This document shows positions 7,775 through 15,968 of a DNA stretch of 64,000 nucleotides, piece by piece; position 1 is the first letter of the stretch, and every line of letters starts with the position of its first letter. A program made the position numbers and the translations under genes. The stretch is taken from the NCBI GenBank assembly GCA_947479915.1, contig CANKAU010000005.1, positions 1 to 64,000 of the forward strand, in the 5' to 3' direction. The notes below the pieces were generated by a model. That model worked only from the letters and a program-made list of their open reading frames with translations. It had not been told where the DNA came from and searched no databases. The DNA comes from Chloroflexota bacterium (GTDB lineage: Bacteria > Chloroflexota > Dehalococcoidia > UBA2979).

Positions 7775-8545
7775 ATGAAATGCCTGTTGACCGCCGTTGC
7801 CCTGTTGCTCGCGCTACCCGTGGGCTGTGCGTCGAACGCGGCCGGCCCGACGAGCGCGGTTGCTCCTACTGGCGGTACGTCCTCCCCTCTTGCTGCTGTT
7901 GCCACGCAGCAGTCTTCAGCGACCATCTCCTCCGCATCGCGTTGCAGCGCCCGGGACGGGCTTCCTGACGCATCCTGTACGCCTGGCGTTGCTGATCCGC
8001 GTGTCACTCAGGCGAACATCGCCACGACGATTTGTAAGCCCGGTTACAGCACCAGCGTCCGCCCGCCGACATCAGTTACGAGCCCGATCAAAGCCGAGCG
8101 GATGGCCGCGTATGGCTACAGCGATGCCCCGGCGAACTACGAACTCGATCACCTCATCAGCCTCGAGTTGGGGGGGCACCCGTCCGACGTAAAGAACCTC
8201 TGGCCCGAGGCGTACGGGCGGGGTGAGTGGGATGCTGCTCGCAAGGACCAGGTCGAGAACAAGCTGCATGACCTGGTCTGCGCGGGCGCGATCCCCCTCG
8301 CCGACGCGCAACGTATAGAGTCCACCGACTGGAAGTCCGCGTGGACGCAGTTCGTCGGGAACGGGAAGACCGCTACCCCGGCGTCACGATCAGGAACAGG
8401 GACCGTCACACCGCAGCCCGGGCCTGACGTGTACTACCCGAACTGCTCAGCAGCGAAGGCGGCCGGCGCCGCGCCGCTCTTACGAGGTCAGCCCGGGTAT
8501 CGCGCGGCGCTCGACCGAGACAGCGATGGGATCGCTTGCGAGTGA
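7775..8545 (+). CDS. Secreted lipoprotein with HNH nuclease-like and excalibur domains
   Basis: A 256-residue protein with a lipobox (LALLLALPVGC, Cys at about residue 18) and a Ser/Thr/Ala-rich linker to about residue 60. It then carries a domain with ELDHLISLELGG and NLWPEAYGRGEW, the D-H and N of an HNH fold, followed by KDQVENKLHDLVCAG. The last 35 residues are an excalibur domain: YYPNCSAAKAAGAAPLLRGQ and the calcium-loop DRDSDGIACE. I infer an extracellular membrane-anchored DNase, Ca2+-assisted. This architecture is common in actinobacteria and their mobile DNA. ATG start; convergent with the zinc-ribbon gene. Part of the A/T-richer island, so probably acquired. Confidence 0.82.
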   Translation: MKCLLTAVALLLALPVGCASNAAGPTSAVAPTGGTSSPLAAVATQQSSATISSASRCSARDGLPDASCTPGVADPRVTQANIATTICKPGYSTSVRPPTSVTSPIKAERMAAYGYSDAPANYELDHLISLELGGHPSDVKNLWPEAYGRGEWDAARKDQVENKLHDLVCAGAIPLADAQRIESTDWKSAWTQFVGNGKTATPASRSGTGTVTPQPGPDVYYPNCSAAKAAGAAPLLRGQPGYRAALDRDSDGIACE

Positions 8546-8664
8546 GAACCGGGTAGTGGGTCAGTTTGACTAGTAGGGATACGTAACTGCGTCGATCCAC
8601 TGGCGGAGGTTGCTCTCACCGTGGAGTGCCGCTCCATCCGCGCTCGCGCCACGTCTCGCGAGAC

Positions 8665-9081
8665 CTACCTAGTCGCAGCGTTCACAGCGACGATCGCAAG
8701 AACTGTTCCGATCACGATGACGGCAACTCCGACGTGGGAGTCGCGTCGGTACTGCTCTCCACGACGGAGGGCGGTGAGACGTCTGTTGTCCGCGTCGCTT
8801 GGCATAGGCGGGAGGTCACGGCCGCAGTACCGACAGACGCTCGCGTCACGCTTGATCAGCTCGGCGCAGAACTGGCACTTCTTCGAGCCGCCGCTGACGA
8901 GTGCTCGCCCCTCTAAGGCCTTGAGATCGGGCGATATGAGGAGTGCGTGGGGCAGCGCCACGATGAACAACACGGCTCCGTAGATCCACCATTCCAAGAA
9001 GTCGCGGCCCTTGGAAGCGGCGATCCGCGCAGGTATAAGGCCGATGAGCACTCCGACGAAGATGACGCCAACTATCTCCAC
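8665..9081 (-). CDS. Membrane protein with zinc-ribbon
   Basis: A 138-residue protein with an N-terminal helix (EIVGVIFVGVLIGLIPARIA), a second helix in WWIYGAVLFIVALPHALL preceded by ASKGRDF, a cytoplasmic zinc ribbon CQFCAELIKRDASVCRYCG (four Cys in two CxxC pairs), and a C-terminal helix VGVAVIVIGTVLAIVAV. The ASKGR-F-WW-YG-LLFIVALPHAL arrangement is a recurrent small-membrane-protein family of unknown role. The start is GTG. It lies head-to-head against the HNH lipoprotein's 3' end, in the accessory island. Confidence 0.7.
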   Translation of the reverse strand: MEIVGVIFVGVLIGLIPARIAASKGRDFLEWWIYGAVLFIVALPHALLISPDLKALEGRALVSGGSKKCQFCAELIKRDASVCRYCGRDLPPMPSDADNRRLTALRRGEQYRRDSHVGVAVIVIGTVLAIVAVNAATR

Positions 9082-9154
9082 TTACCCCATCCCGTCCTGA
9101 GCTGGTGTCGTGGTCATCAGACGGCTGATTCGCTCACTTGCGGCGCTCTGACGA

Positions 9155-9463
9155 TCACTTCAGCAGGATGCGCGCCTTCCAGTTTGCGGTCATGCAATCG
9201 GGGATTCGCTTCCCCACTTCCGCCTTGTCCCAACACCAGAAGTCACCGGGTTCACGGCCATCTGCTTCCCAGAGTCCGTTAGTTGCGCCTCCCGGCAGCG
9301 TGTAGCGGACGCTCAATCGCTGTGAATTCGAAACTAATCCGGACGAGATACCCGTCACGATGTACGGGCGCGCACTCCATGCCTTCCAGCCGAGGTCAGC
9401 GGCAAGGATCACAAGCAGCAGCGCGATGACGGTTGGAGTTGGTGGAGACGAGGGAGAACTCAT
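9155..9463 (-). CDS. Small single-pass membrane or secreted hypothetical protein
   Basis: A 102-residue protein with one hydrophobic N-terminal segment (VIALLLVILAADLGW, about residues 12-27), which may be an uncleaved anchor or signal peptide. The rest is a small domain with YTLPGGATNGLWEADGREPG and two Cys in FWCWDKAEVGKRIPDCMTA. No family recognised. ATG start preceded by a weak AGTTCTCCC-like region. It lies in the accessory island, downstream of the four-helix gene on the same strand, separated by 164 bases that hold nothing recognisable. Confidence 0.5.
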   Translation of the reverse strand: MSSPSSPPTPTVIALLLVILAADLGWKAWSARPYIVTGISSGLVSNSQRLSVRYTLPGGATNGLWEADGREPGDFWCWDKAEVGKRIPDCMTANWKARILLK

Positions 9464-9627
9464 CCCAGCGGAGCCGAAGCTTACGAGTCAGTTGGTACGT
9501 GGTCGCGCTCGCTATCAACCGCGGGTGTACGCCTCGGCTTGGGGTACGTGCCTACCCCCCCCCCACATCGAGCACGGCGGTGGAACACTAAACCTCCAAG
9601 TGGCATGAATACCGGCGGCAGATCACG

Positions 9628-10278
9628 CTAATGGGCATCGAAACGGGTGTTAGTGCCGAGTTGGTCGAGGCGGGCAATCTGACGTTGCGTAACTAATGAA
9701 AGCTGTCTCACGAATTCTTCGTCCGTCCCCTGACGGATCGCGTGGCTGGCTTCGAGGTACTCGAGGCGCGCGGCTTGGAGCGTTACCAGTTTCACTTTGT
9801 CTCTAGATCTCGCGCTGTTCGCGACCTGATTAGCCTGGCTGATCCGCAACTTCGCACCTATGTGGCGACTAGCGTCTAAGACGTCCAGAGGTACGAAAAA
9901 AATCAGCAAGTGAAAGGCGATGGAGATTACCGGCATCACGATTGCAGCAGATACTCTCGATAACAGTGATACGGATTCGTCTGCCCACGACATGAGAACT
10001 GCCGCCACGGCGAGCGCCACAGCTAGCAACACTGCCAATATCCAAGCCGGCACCAGACGCCAGTGCCCGCTCCGCCAAGTACTGCTCCATCCACGGAGCA
10101 CAACTACGTACATCGCCTCCACCACAACGATGCCGAATGGCAGTAGGTACCCCATCCATGCCCAGCCGCCTCCGAAGCCGGCGGCCGTCGCGACGTCTTT
10201 CATGAGCGCACCCGAGATGAGCAGGTCGAAGAACGCGGTCACCACCAGTAGTAGGAACAGCAAGACGGCGGGCGGCAA
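9628..10278 (-). CDS. Multi-pass membrane protein, hypothetical
   Basis: A 216-residue protein with four or five hydrophobic helices (about residues 4-22, 39-60, 74-98, 105-130) and a long basic-helical C-terminus (RLEYLEASHAIRQGTDEEFV and RQLSLVTQRQIARLDQ). Not recognised. The first usable start is TTG at 10278, without a ribosome site; the frame stays open upstream for about 31 codons (containing ALRFSDGESERLRFGG) before a TGA, with only CTG-type starts, so the true N-terminus is uncertain or was cut by the island's end. Last gene of the accessory island. Confidence 0.5.
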   Translation of the reverse strand: MPPAVLLFLLLVVTAFFDLLISGALMKDVATAAGFGGGWAWMGYLLPFGIVVVEAMYVVVLRGWSSTWRSGHWRLVPAWILAVLLAVALAVAAVLMSWADESVSLLSRVSAAIVMPVISIAFHLLIFFVPLDVLDASRHIGAKLRISQANQVANSARSRDKVKLVTLQAARLEYLEASHAIRQGTDEEFVRQLSLVTQRQIARLDQLGTNTRFDAH

Positions 10279-10395
10279 GCCGCGTGGGGAGGCGATGAGC
10301 CCGCCGAAGCGCAGTCGTTCGCTCTCGCCGTCGGAGAAGCGCAGTGCGGTGTCGCCGTCAGTGACCAGTCACTGGCACGGGAGCCGTACTGTTCG

Positions 10396-10437
10396 CGAGT
10401 CGGTAGGTTGGCCCCCTGTTGGCCCCCTACCGACTCG
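10396..10437. repeat. 12-bp inverted repeat enclosing direct TTGGCCCCCT repeats (candidate recombinase arm site)
   Basis: CGAGTCGGTAGG at 10396-10407 is perfectly inverted at 10426-10437. Between and into the right arm lies TTGGCCCCCT twice (10408 and 10419), an 11-base step. This lies at the right edge of the accessory island, about 50 bases before the nrdJ stop. Short direct repeats next to island ends often are arm sites for tyrosine integrases. It could alternatively work as a terminator for nrdJ, though it lacks a T-tract. Confidence 0.45.
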
Positions 10438-10483
10438 TCTCTGGTCTAGAGATAGGCCGCATCCCTAGTATTGGCGCGGGCTG

Positions 10484-13400
10484 CTAGCTGCAGCCGCTCG
10501 TCGCGCCGCAGTTCATGCACTTCAGGCAGGTGCCGTTGCGCACCATCATCAGCTGACCGCACTCCTCGCACGGGTCGCCCTCGAAGCCCTTCTGGCGGGC
10601 CTCCATGATGGCCTCGCGCTCCTCGAGGAGCGCCGTGTTCACCGTGCGCGCGACAGCCGCCGGGGCGGCAGCGGCGACGGCGACGGCGACGGGCGCCGCG
10701 ACCGTGGCGGGCCGAGGAGCCACGGGAGCCTTCGGCGCGGCGATCGCGACCGGCGCGGCGGCGGGAGCCTCCGCAGCGGCCTGCTGCATGTCGTCGGCCT
10801 GGTAGTCCGTGACGGAGTCCTGGGCACCCACGTGCGCCAGGTCGTCACGGTCGAGGTACGTCACCGCGAGCTCGCGGAAGATGTAGTCGATGATCGACGA
10901 CGAGAACTTGATGCGGTCGTGGCCCATCACCGGGCCGGACGGCTCGAACTTCGTGAAGACGAAGGTGTCCACGAACTTCTCCAGCGGCACGCCGTACTGG
11001 AGACCCATCGACACCGAGATCGCGAAGCAGTTCATCAGCGCGTTGAACGCGGCGCCGTTCTTCGACGTGTCGACGAAGAGCTCGCCGAGGCGCGGGGCCT
11101 CGCCGGGGCGGCGGTCGAACTCACCCGTGTGGATGTAGATCGTGTGCCCGCCGACCTTCGCCTTCTGCGTGTAACCGGCACGGCGCGAGGGCAGCGCCTC
11201 GCGTTCGCCGCGCGTCAGGCCAATCATGCGCTCGGCCGCGGCGATGACCGCGTCCACCGGCATGTTGTCGGCCGCCTCCTCATCGTCGTAGAGGTCGAAG
11301 TCGTCGAACGCCATGCCCGCGAGCGGCTGCGAAAGCTTGGAGCCGTCGCGGTAGAGCGCGAGGGCCTTCACCATCGTGTCCGCGGCGGCCATGTAGACGT
11401 CCTTCACGTCCTGGACGGTCGCCTCGGTCGGCATGTTGATCGTCTTCGAGATGGCGCCGCTGATGAACGGCTGCGCCGCCGCAAGGATGCGCACGTGCGC
11501 CATGGGCGCGATGTAACGAGTGCCGTACTTACCGCACTTGTTGGCGCAGTCGAAGACCGGGTAGTCCTGCTCGCTCAGGAACGGGGCGCCCTCGACCGTC
11601 ATGCGGCCGAGGATGTGGTCGTTCGCCGCCTCCACCTGCTCCTTGGTGAAGCCGAGGGCCTCGAGCATGTTGAAGCCCGGCGTGCGCATCTGCTCGTCCG
11701 TGAACCCGAGGGTGTCGCGGCAGAAGTCATCGCCCAGCTGGAAGCGGTTGAAGATGAACGAGATGTGGAACGCGGTCTTCAGGCCCTGCTCCAGCAGGTC
11801 CAGCGCCGGCTGCGTGAAGCCCTTCTGCGCGAGCGTGTTCCGGTTGATGTGCGGCGCGCCCTCCAGCAGCTGGGTGCCGACGCAGTACTCCACGATCGCC
11901 TTGATCTGATCCTTGGTGTACTCCAGGCGCTTCAAGGCCGTGGGAACGGACTCGTTGATGATGCGGAAGTAGCCACCGCCGGCGAGCTTCTTGAACTTCA
12001 CCAGCGCGAAGTCCGGCTCCACACCCGTGGTGTCGCAGTCCATCAGCAGCCCGATGGTGCCGGTCGGCGCGATGAGCGAGGCCTGCGCGTTGCGGTAGCC
12101 GTACTCCTCGCCCAGTCGCAGCGCGCGGGTCCACGCGTCCTGCGCAGCCTGCAGGAAGTGCGTGGGGGTGAGCTCCTGGTCGATGCCCTTCGGCAGGACG
12201 GTGAGGCCCTCGTAGCGGTCGGCCGGGGCGTTGTACGCCGCGCGGCGGTGGTTGCGGATGACCCGCAGCATCGCGTCGCGGTTCTCCGCGAACTTCGGGA
12301 ACGCCCCGAGCTCACGCGCCATCTCCGCGGACGTTGCGTAGGAGACGCCCGTCAGGATCGAGGTGAGCGCACCGGTCCACGCCAGCGCGGCGTCGGAGTC
12401 GTACGGGATGCCTTCGAGCATCAGGAGCGCACCGAGGTTGGCGTAGCCGAGGCCCAGCGTGCGGTAGTCGTACGACTGCTGCGCGATGATCGGGCTCGGG
12501 AACTGCGCCATCAGCACCGAGATCTCGAGCACCACGGTCCACAGCCGCGTCGCGTGCTCGTAGCCCTCGAGGTCGAACTCGCCCGTCTCGACGTTCGTGA
12601 ACGCGAGCAGGTTCAGCGACGCGAGGTTGCAGGCCGTGTCGTCCAGGAACATGTACTCGGAGCACGGGTTGGAGCCATTGATGCGGCCGCCCGCCGGGCT
12701 GGTGTGCCACTCGTTGATCGTCGTGTCGTACTGGAGGCCGGGGTCGGCGCTCTGCCACGCGGCGAGGGCGATGCGGTCCCACAGGTCGCGGGCGCGCAGC
12801 GTCTTGTGGATGCCCTTGTCACCGGTGCGGCGCGTCAGGTTCCAGTTGCGGTCGTGGCGCACGGCGTCCAGGTAGTCGGCCGTGACGCGCACCGAGTTGT
12901 TGGAGTTCTGGCCGGAGACGGTGTTGTACGCCTCACCCTGCCAGTCCGTGTCGAACTCGCGGAAGTCGATGACCTCGGCGCCCTGCTCGGCAAGCTGCAT
13001 GATGCGCTGGATGTAGACCTCGGACACGCCGTCGGCACGCGCGGCACGGACGGCCTTGCGCAGGTCGCGGTTCGTCTTCGGGTCGAGCCCGTCCACGGTC
13101 GCCTCGAAGACGGCCTGCAGGTGGCGGCGCGTGACGCGGGAGCCGGTCACCATGGCGGCGACCTTCTGCTCCTCGTTGGCCTTCCACTCGATGAACTGCT
13201 CCACGTCGGGGTGGTCCGCGTCCACGATGACCATCTTCGCCGCGCGGCGCGTGGTGCCGCCCGACTTGATGGCGCCCGCAGCGCGGTCACCGATCTTCAG
13301 GAAGGACATCAGGCCGGACGACTTGCCGCCGCCCGAGAGCGACTCATCTTCGCCGCGGATGTTGGAGAAGTTCGAGCCCGTGCCGGAGCCGTACTTGAAG

Positions 13401-14056
13401 ATGCGCGCCTCGCGCGTCCACAGGTCCATGATGCCGCCCTCGTTGACGAGGTCGTCCGCGACGGACTGGATGAAGCAGGCGTGCGGCTGAGGGCGCTCGT
13501 ACGCGTTCGTGGAGCGCATCATCTCGCCGGTCTTCGGGTCGATGAACGAGTGACCCTGGGCCGGGCCGGTGATGCCGTAGGCCCAGTGCAGGCCGGTGTT
13601 GAACCACTGCGGCGAGTTCGGCGCGGCCTTCTGCGACGCCATCATGTTGCAGAGCTCGTCGTAGAACGCGTGCGCGTCTTCCTCGGTGTCGAAGTAGCCG
13701 TGCTTCCAGCCCCAGTACGTCCACGTCCCGGCGAGGCGGTGGAAGGTCTGCCTGGCGTCGGTCTCGCCGCCCATGGTGGTGCCGGCGGCAGGCACGCGGC
13801 GCTGCAGCCACTCCGGCACGCCGTCCTCGGCGACCGCGACGGTCTCCGCGGGCACGCCGGCCTTGCGGAAGTACTTCTGCGCCATGATGTCCGTCGCGAC
13901 CTGCGAGAACTGGGCGGGCATGTCGATGTCGCGTGCCTCGAAGACCACCGAGCCGTCGGGGTTCACGATGCGCGAGGTGCGCTGGGCGAAGGGGATGCCT
14001 GCGTAGGTGTCCGCCTGGGAGCCGGCAGCGGTGGTGAAACGGCGCGGAATGCGCAT
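10484..14056 (-). CDS. nrdJ: Vitamin B12-dependent (class II) ribonucleotide reductase
   Basis: A 1190-residue adenosylcobalamin-dependent reductase that makes deoxyribonucleotides. The active-site Asn-Cys-Glu are in GSNPCSEYM (N463, C465, E467); GSGTGSNFSNIRGEDE and ALIAPTGTIGLLMDCDTTG-type segments are family hallmarks. The C-terminus has an Ala/Pro linker of about 50 residues and then a zinc ribbon, CEECGQLMMVRNGTCLKCMN, ending in Cys, which probably delivers reducing electrons. The ATG is preceded by GAGGAGAAAGG; a longer frame to 14251 runs through the promoter and palindrome and is rejected. A 411-base leader with promoter-like and DnaA-box elements precedes it. Needs B12, matching the metH and cob genes at the right end. 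Confidence 0.97.
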   Translation of the reverse strand: MRIPRRFTTAAGSQADTYAGIPFAQRTSRIVNPDGSVVFEARDIDMPAQFSQVATDIMAQKYFRKAGVPAETVAVAEDGVPEWLQRRVPAAGTTMGGETDARQTFHRLAGTWTYWGWKHGYFDTEEDAHAFYDELCNMMASQKAAPNSPQWFNTGLHWAYGITGPAQGHSFIDPKTGEMMRSTNAYERPQPHACFIQSVADDLVNEGGIMDLWTREARIFKYGSGTGSNFSNIRGEDESLSGGGKSSGLMSFLKIGDRAAGAIKSGGTTRRAAKMVIVDADHPDVEQFIEWKANEEQKVAAMVTGSRVTRRHLQAVFEATVDGLDPKTNRDLRKAVRAARADGVSEVYIQRIMQLAEQGAEVIDFREFDTDWQGEAYNTVSGQNSNNSVRVTADYLDAVRHDRNWNLTRRTGDKGIHKTLRARDLWDRIALAAWQSADPGLQYDTTINEWHTSPAGGRINGSNPCSEYMFLDDTACNLASLNLLAFTNVETGEFDLEGYEHATRLWTVVLEISVLMAQFPSPIIAQQSYDYRTLGLGYANLGALLMLEGIPYDSDAALAWTGALTSILTGVSYATSAEMARELGAFPKFAENRDAMLRVIRNHRRAAYNAPADRYEGLTVLPKGIDQELTPTHFLQAAQDAWTRALRLGEEYGYRNAQASLIAPTGTIGLLMDCDTTGVEPDFALVKFKKLAGGGYFRIINESVPTALKRLEYTKDQIKAIVEYCVGTQLLEGAPHINRNTLAQKGFTQPALDLLEQGLKTAFHISFIFNRFQLGDDFCRDTLGFTDEQMRTPGFNMLEALGFTKEQVEAANDHILGRMTVEGAPFLSEQDYPVFDCANKCGKYGTRYIAPMAHVRILAAAQPFISGAISKTINMPTEATVQDVKDVYMAAADTMVKALALYRDGSKLSQPLAGMAFDDFDLYDDEEAADNMPVDAVIAAAERMIGLTRGEREALPSRRAGYTQKAKVGGHTIYIHTGEFDRRPGEAPRLGELFVDTSKNGAAFNALMNCFAISVSMGLQYGVPLEKFVDTFVFTKFEPSGPVMGHDRIKFSSSIIDYIFRELAVTYLDRDDLAHVGAQDSVTDYQADDMQQAAAEAPAAAPVAIAAPKAPVAPRPATVAAPVAVAVAAAAPAAVARTVNTALLEEREAIMEARQKGFEGDPCEECGQLMMVRNGTCLKCMNCGATSGCS

Positions 14057-14109
14057 CGGGGGGGACCTTTCTCCTCGACCTCTGTCGAGTGACGTCCCGT
14101 CGCGGGGGT

Positions 14110-14125
14110 CCCCAAGATCTTGGGG
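14110..14125. promoter_or_regulatory. Perfect 16-bp palindrome in the nrdJ leader
   Basis: CCCCAAGATCTTGGGG is exactly self-complementary. It lies 54-69 bases upstream of the nrdJ ATG and downstream of the predicted promoter. Being a full dyad without a loop, it looks more like a dimeric repressor operator than an RNA hairpin. It does not match the usual NrdR box. Confidence 0.5.
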
Positions 14126-14152
14126 TCGGTGGGCGGCGGAGATACTAGGGGT

Positions 14153-14161
14153 TGTGGATAA
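14153..14161 (-). promoter_or_regulatory. Perfect DnaA box upstream of nrdJ
   Basis: TTATCCACA on the minus strand matches the strict DnaA box consensus. It sits about 95 bases before the nrdJ ATG, between the predicted promoter and the palindrome. DnaA is known to regulate nrd operons in other bacteria. A single box does not make an origin. Confidence 0.55.
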
Positions 14162-14201
14162 CTGCTCATGCGCTTGAGCGGCTAACTCGGGCGCGAAGGC
14201 G

Positions 14202-14230
14202 ATGATTGATCCCCTGAGAGGGGCTGTCAA
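14202..14230 (-). promoter_or_regulatory. Candidate sigma-70-type promoter for nrdJ
   Basis: Perfect -35 TTGACA (14230-14225), 17-base spacer, -10 AATCAT (14207-14202, 4 of 6 matches including the key second A and final T). The spacer contains an inverted CCCCT/AGGGG. It predicts a transcript start near 14195 and a leader of about 140 bases. Confidence 0.45.
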
Positions 14231-14467
14231 TGCGATCGATCTGGTGATCAAAAATAACCAGACAAGAGGGCGAACCCGTAGATTCGGCCCCTGTGAGAGC
14301 CCGCGAGGTTCGCCCAGAATCGGGGCGTAACACGTGCGCAGTCGACGCGAGACGGCACACCGTTCGAGGTCGCGCGGATCGCGCGCGGGGCGCTGCGAGG
14401 TCTGTCGAGGCGCGCGGATCGGCCCTTGCGGCGGCTACTTATCGACGTCGAGGGGCGCTCTCGGGCC

Positions 14468-15787
14468 TCAGTCGCCCGACCCCACGAGCGCCTCGAGCGC
14501 CTCAACCGTGGAGGGGATGCGTCCGCTGAGGTTCCGGCGGCCGGACGGCGTCACGAGGACGTCGTCCTCGATGCGCACACCGATGCCCTGCAAGCGCTTC
14601 GGGACGCGTGGTGCGTCGCTTGCGAGGTACAGGCCCGGCTCCACCGTCAGCACCATCCCCGGCACGAGTGCCGTCGACTTCCCGTTCGCGCGGTAGATGC
14701 CCGCGTCGTGGACATCGAGGCCGAGCCAGTGGCTGGTGCCGTGCATGAAGTACGGCCGGTAGGCGTCCCGTTCGATGTTCGACTGCACGCTCCCGCGCAG
14801 GATCCGCAGGTCGATGAGCCCTTGCACCAGCACCTTCAGCGTGGCGTCATGGACGGAATGGAAGGTCACGCCGGGGCGCACCCGCGCGATGCCGGCCGCC
14901 TGTGCCTCCCAGACGATCTGGTACACGTCGCGCTGCGCGGCGGTGAAGCGGCCGTTCGCCGGGAACGTGCGGGTGACGTCCGCGCCGTAGTAGTCGACCT
15001 CGGCGCCGGTATCGAGGAGCAGCAGATCGCCGTCCTCGATACGCGCGCGGTTCGCGGTGTAGTGCAGCGTGCAGGAGTGCTCGCCCGCGGCGGCGATCGT
15101 CGGGAAGCCGTCGCGCGGCGACCCGGCGAGGCGGTACTCGGCCTCGAGGATCGCCTGCACCTCGTACTCATGCATCCCCGGGCGCGTCGCGCGCATCGCA
15201 GCGTGCAGCCCGGCGCCCGTCGCGTCGATGGCCGCCTGGAGCGCGGCCACCTCGGCCCGGCTTTTCACCACGCGCATCGCGTCGACCAGTGGCAGCGGGT
15301 CGCGCACGGCCTCCAGCGGTGCCATGCCGCGCTGCGCGGCCGCGCGACGGCGGGCGACGATGCGCGAGATCAGCGGTTCGACGTTGGAGTGCTCCACTTC
15401 GCCAAAGGGGAAGTACAGCGTGGTCGCAGAGGACAGCAGCCCGCCCAGGCGCTCGTCCAGCTCCTCGATCGGGAAGGCGAGGTCCGCGCCGTAGGTCGCG
15501 CGCGCACCCTCGATCCCGGCGCGGGGGCCGACCCAGATCGCCTGCTCCGGGTCGTGCGGGCGGACGAACATCACGAACGGCTCGTCGTGGCCCGGGCGCA
15601 GGACGGCGACGGCGTTCGGCTCCTCGAAGCCCGTGAGGTAGTAGAAGGTCGAGTCCTGCCGGAACGGGTGGTCGACGTCGCCGTTGCGGGTGGTCTCCTG
15701 TGCGGAGACGAAGACCGCTGCGCTTCCACGCCCCATCTGGCTCATCAGCCGGCGGCGGCGCGTGGCGAACTCTGGCATCGACGTCAT
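14468..15787 (-). CDS. pepP: Xaa-Pro aminopeptidase (M24B)
   Basis: A 439-residue metallopeptidase removing N-terminal residues before proline. An N-terminal creatinase-like domain (to about residue 170, with FYYLTGFEEPNAVAVL) precedes the pita-bread catalytic domain. The five metal ligands are visible: two Asp in LLLDTGAEVDYYGADVTRT, His in MHGTSHWLGLDVHD, Glu in TVEPGLYL and Glu in GVRIEDDVLVT. Length is normal. Start MTSMPEFATRRRRL fits PepP; an in-frame internal Met at residue 4 is equally possible. It is read toward nrdJ, from which it is separated by the nrdJ leader. Confidence 0.93.
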   Translation of the reverse strand: MTSMPEFATRRRRLMSQMGRGSAAVFVSAQETTRNGDVDHPFRQDSTFYYLTGFEEPNAVAVLRPGHDEPFVMFVRPHDPEQAIWVGPRAGIEGARATYGADLAFPIEELDERLGGLLSSATTLYFPFGEVEHSNVEPLISRIVARRRAAAQRGMAPLEAVRDPLPLVDAMRVVKSRAEVAALQAAIDATGAGLHAAMRATRPGMHEYEVQAILEAEYRLAGSPRDGFPTIAAAGEHSCTLHYTANRARIEDGDLLLLDTGAEVDYYGADVTRTFPANGRFTAAQRDVYQIVWEAQAAGIARVRPGVTFHSVHDATLKVLVQGLIDLRILRGSVQSNIERDAYRPYFMHGTSHWLGLDVHDAGIYRANGKSTALVPGMVLTVEPGLYLASDAPRVPKRLQGIGVRIEDDVLVTPSGRRNLSGRIPSTVEALEALVGSGD

Positions 15788-15968
15788 CGACGTTCCTTCT
15801 CGGCTCAGGGCACCGTCGAGGTGGATCGGTGCGCGGGCGCTAGCGTACCGCGCGGCATGGTCCGCCGGGCGGCGCGGGATGGCTTCGGTCGCGGCATGTG
15901 GCGCGTGCGGCGTACGCTTTCGGTCTCAGGACGACCGGACGACCGGAGTTCGCAGGCAGGGGCGCGGT

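Larger units (their letters stand above)
14057..14467. other. Intergenic leader between the peptidase gene and nrdJ
   Basis: A 411-base region without a supported gene. The half nearest nrdJ (14057-14290) is A/T-richer and contains a promoter-like pair, a perfect DnaA box and a 16-base palindrome, listed separately. A further inverted pair, CTGGT and ACCAG eleven bases apart, sits upstream of the promoter (about 14240-14261). The half nearest the peptidase gene (14290-14467) is GC-rich with no recognisable element. Confidence 0.5.

Noticed and set aside
10396-10437. CRISPR-like repeat
   Set aside because: Only two short repeats, no regular spacers and no cas genes.
10832-14092. A 1086-codon open frame on the plus strand opposite nrdJ
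   Set aside because: It is dominated by Arg, Val, Ala, Asp and His with no domain or motif, the usual antisense shadow of a GC-rich gene; nrdJ has all family motifs.
14153-14161. Replication origin
   Set aside because: A single DnaA box without a cluster, AT-rich unwinding region, or dnaA/dnaN neighbours.
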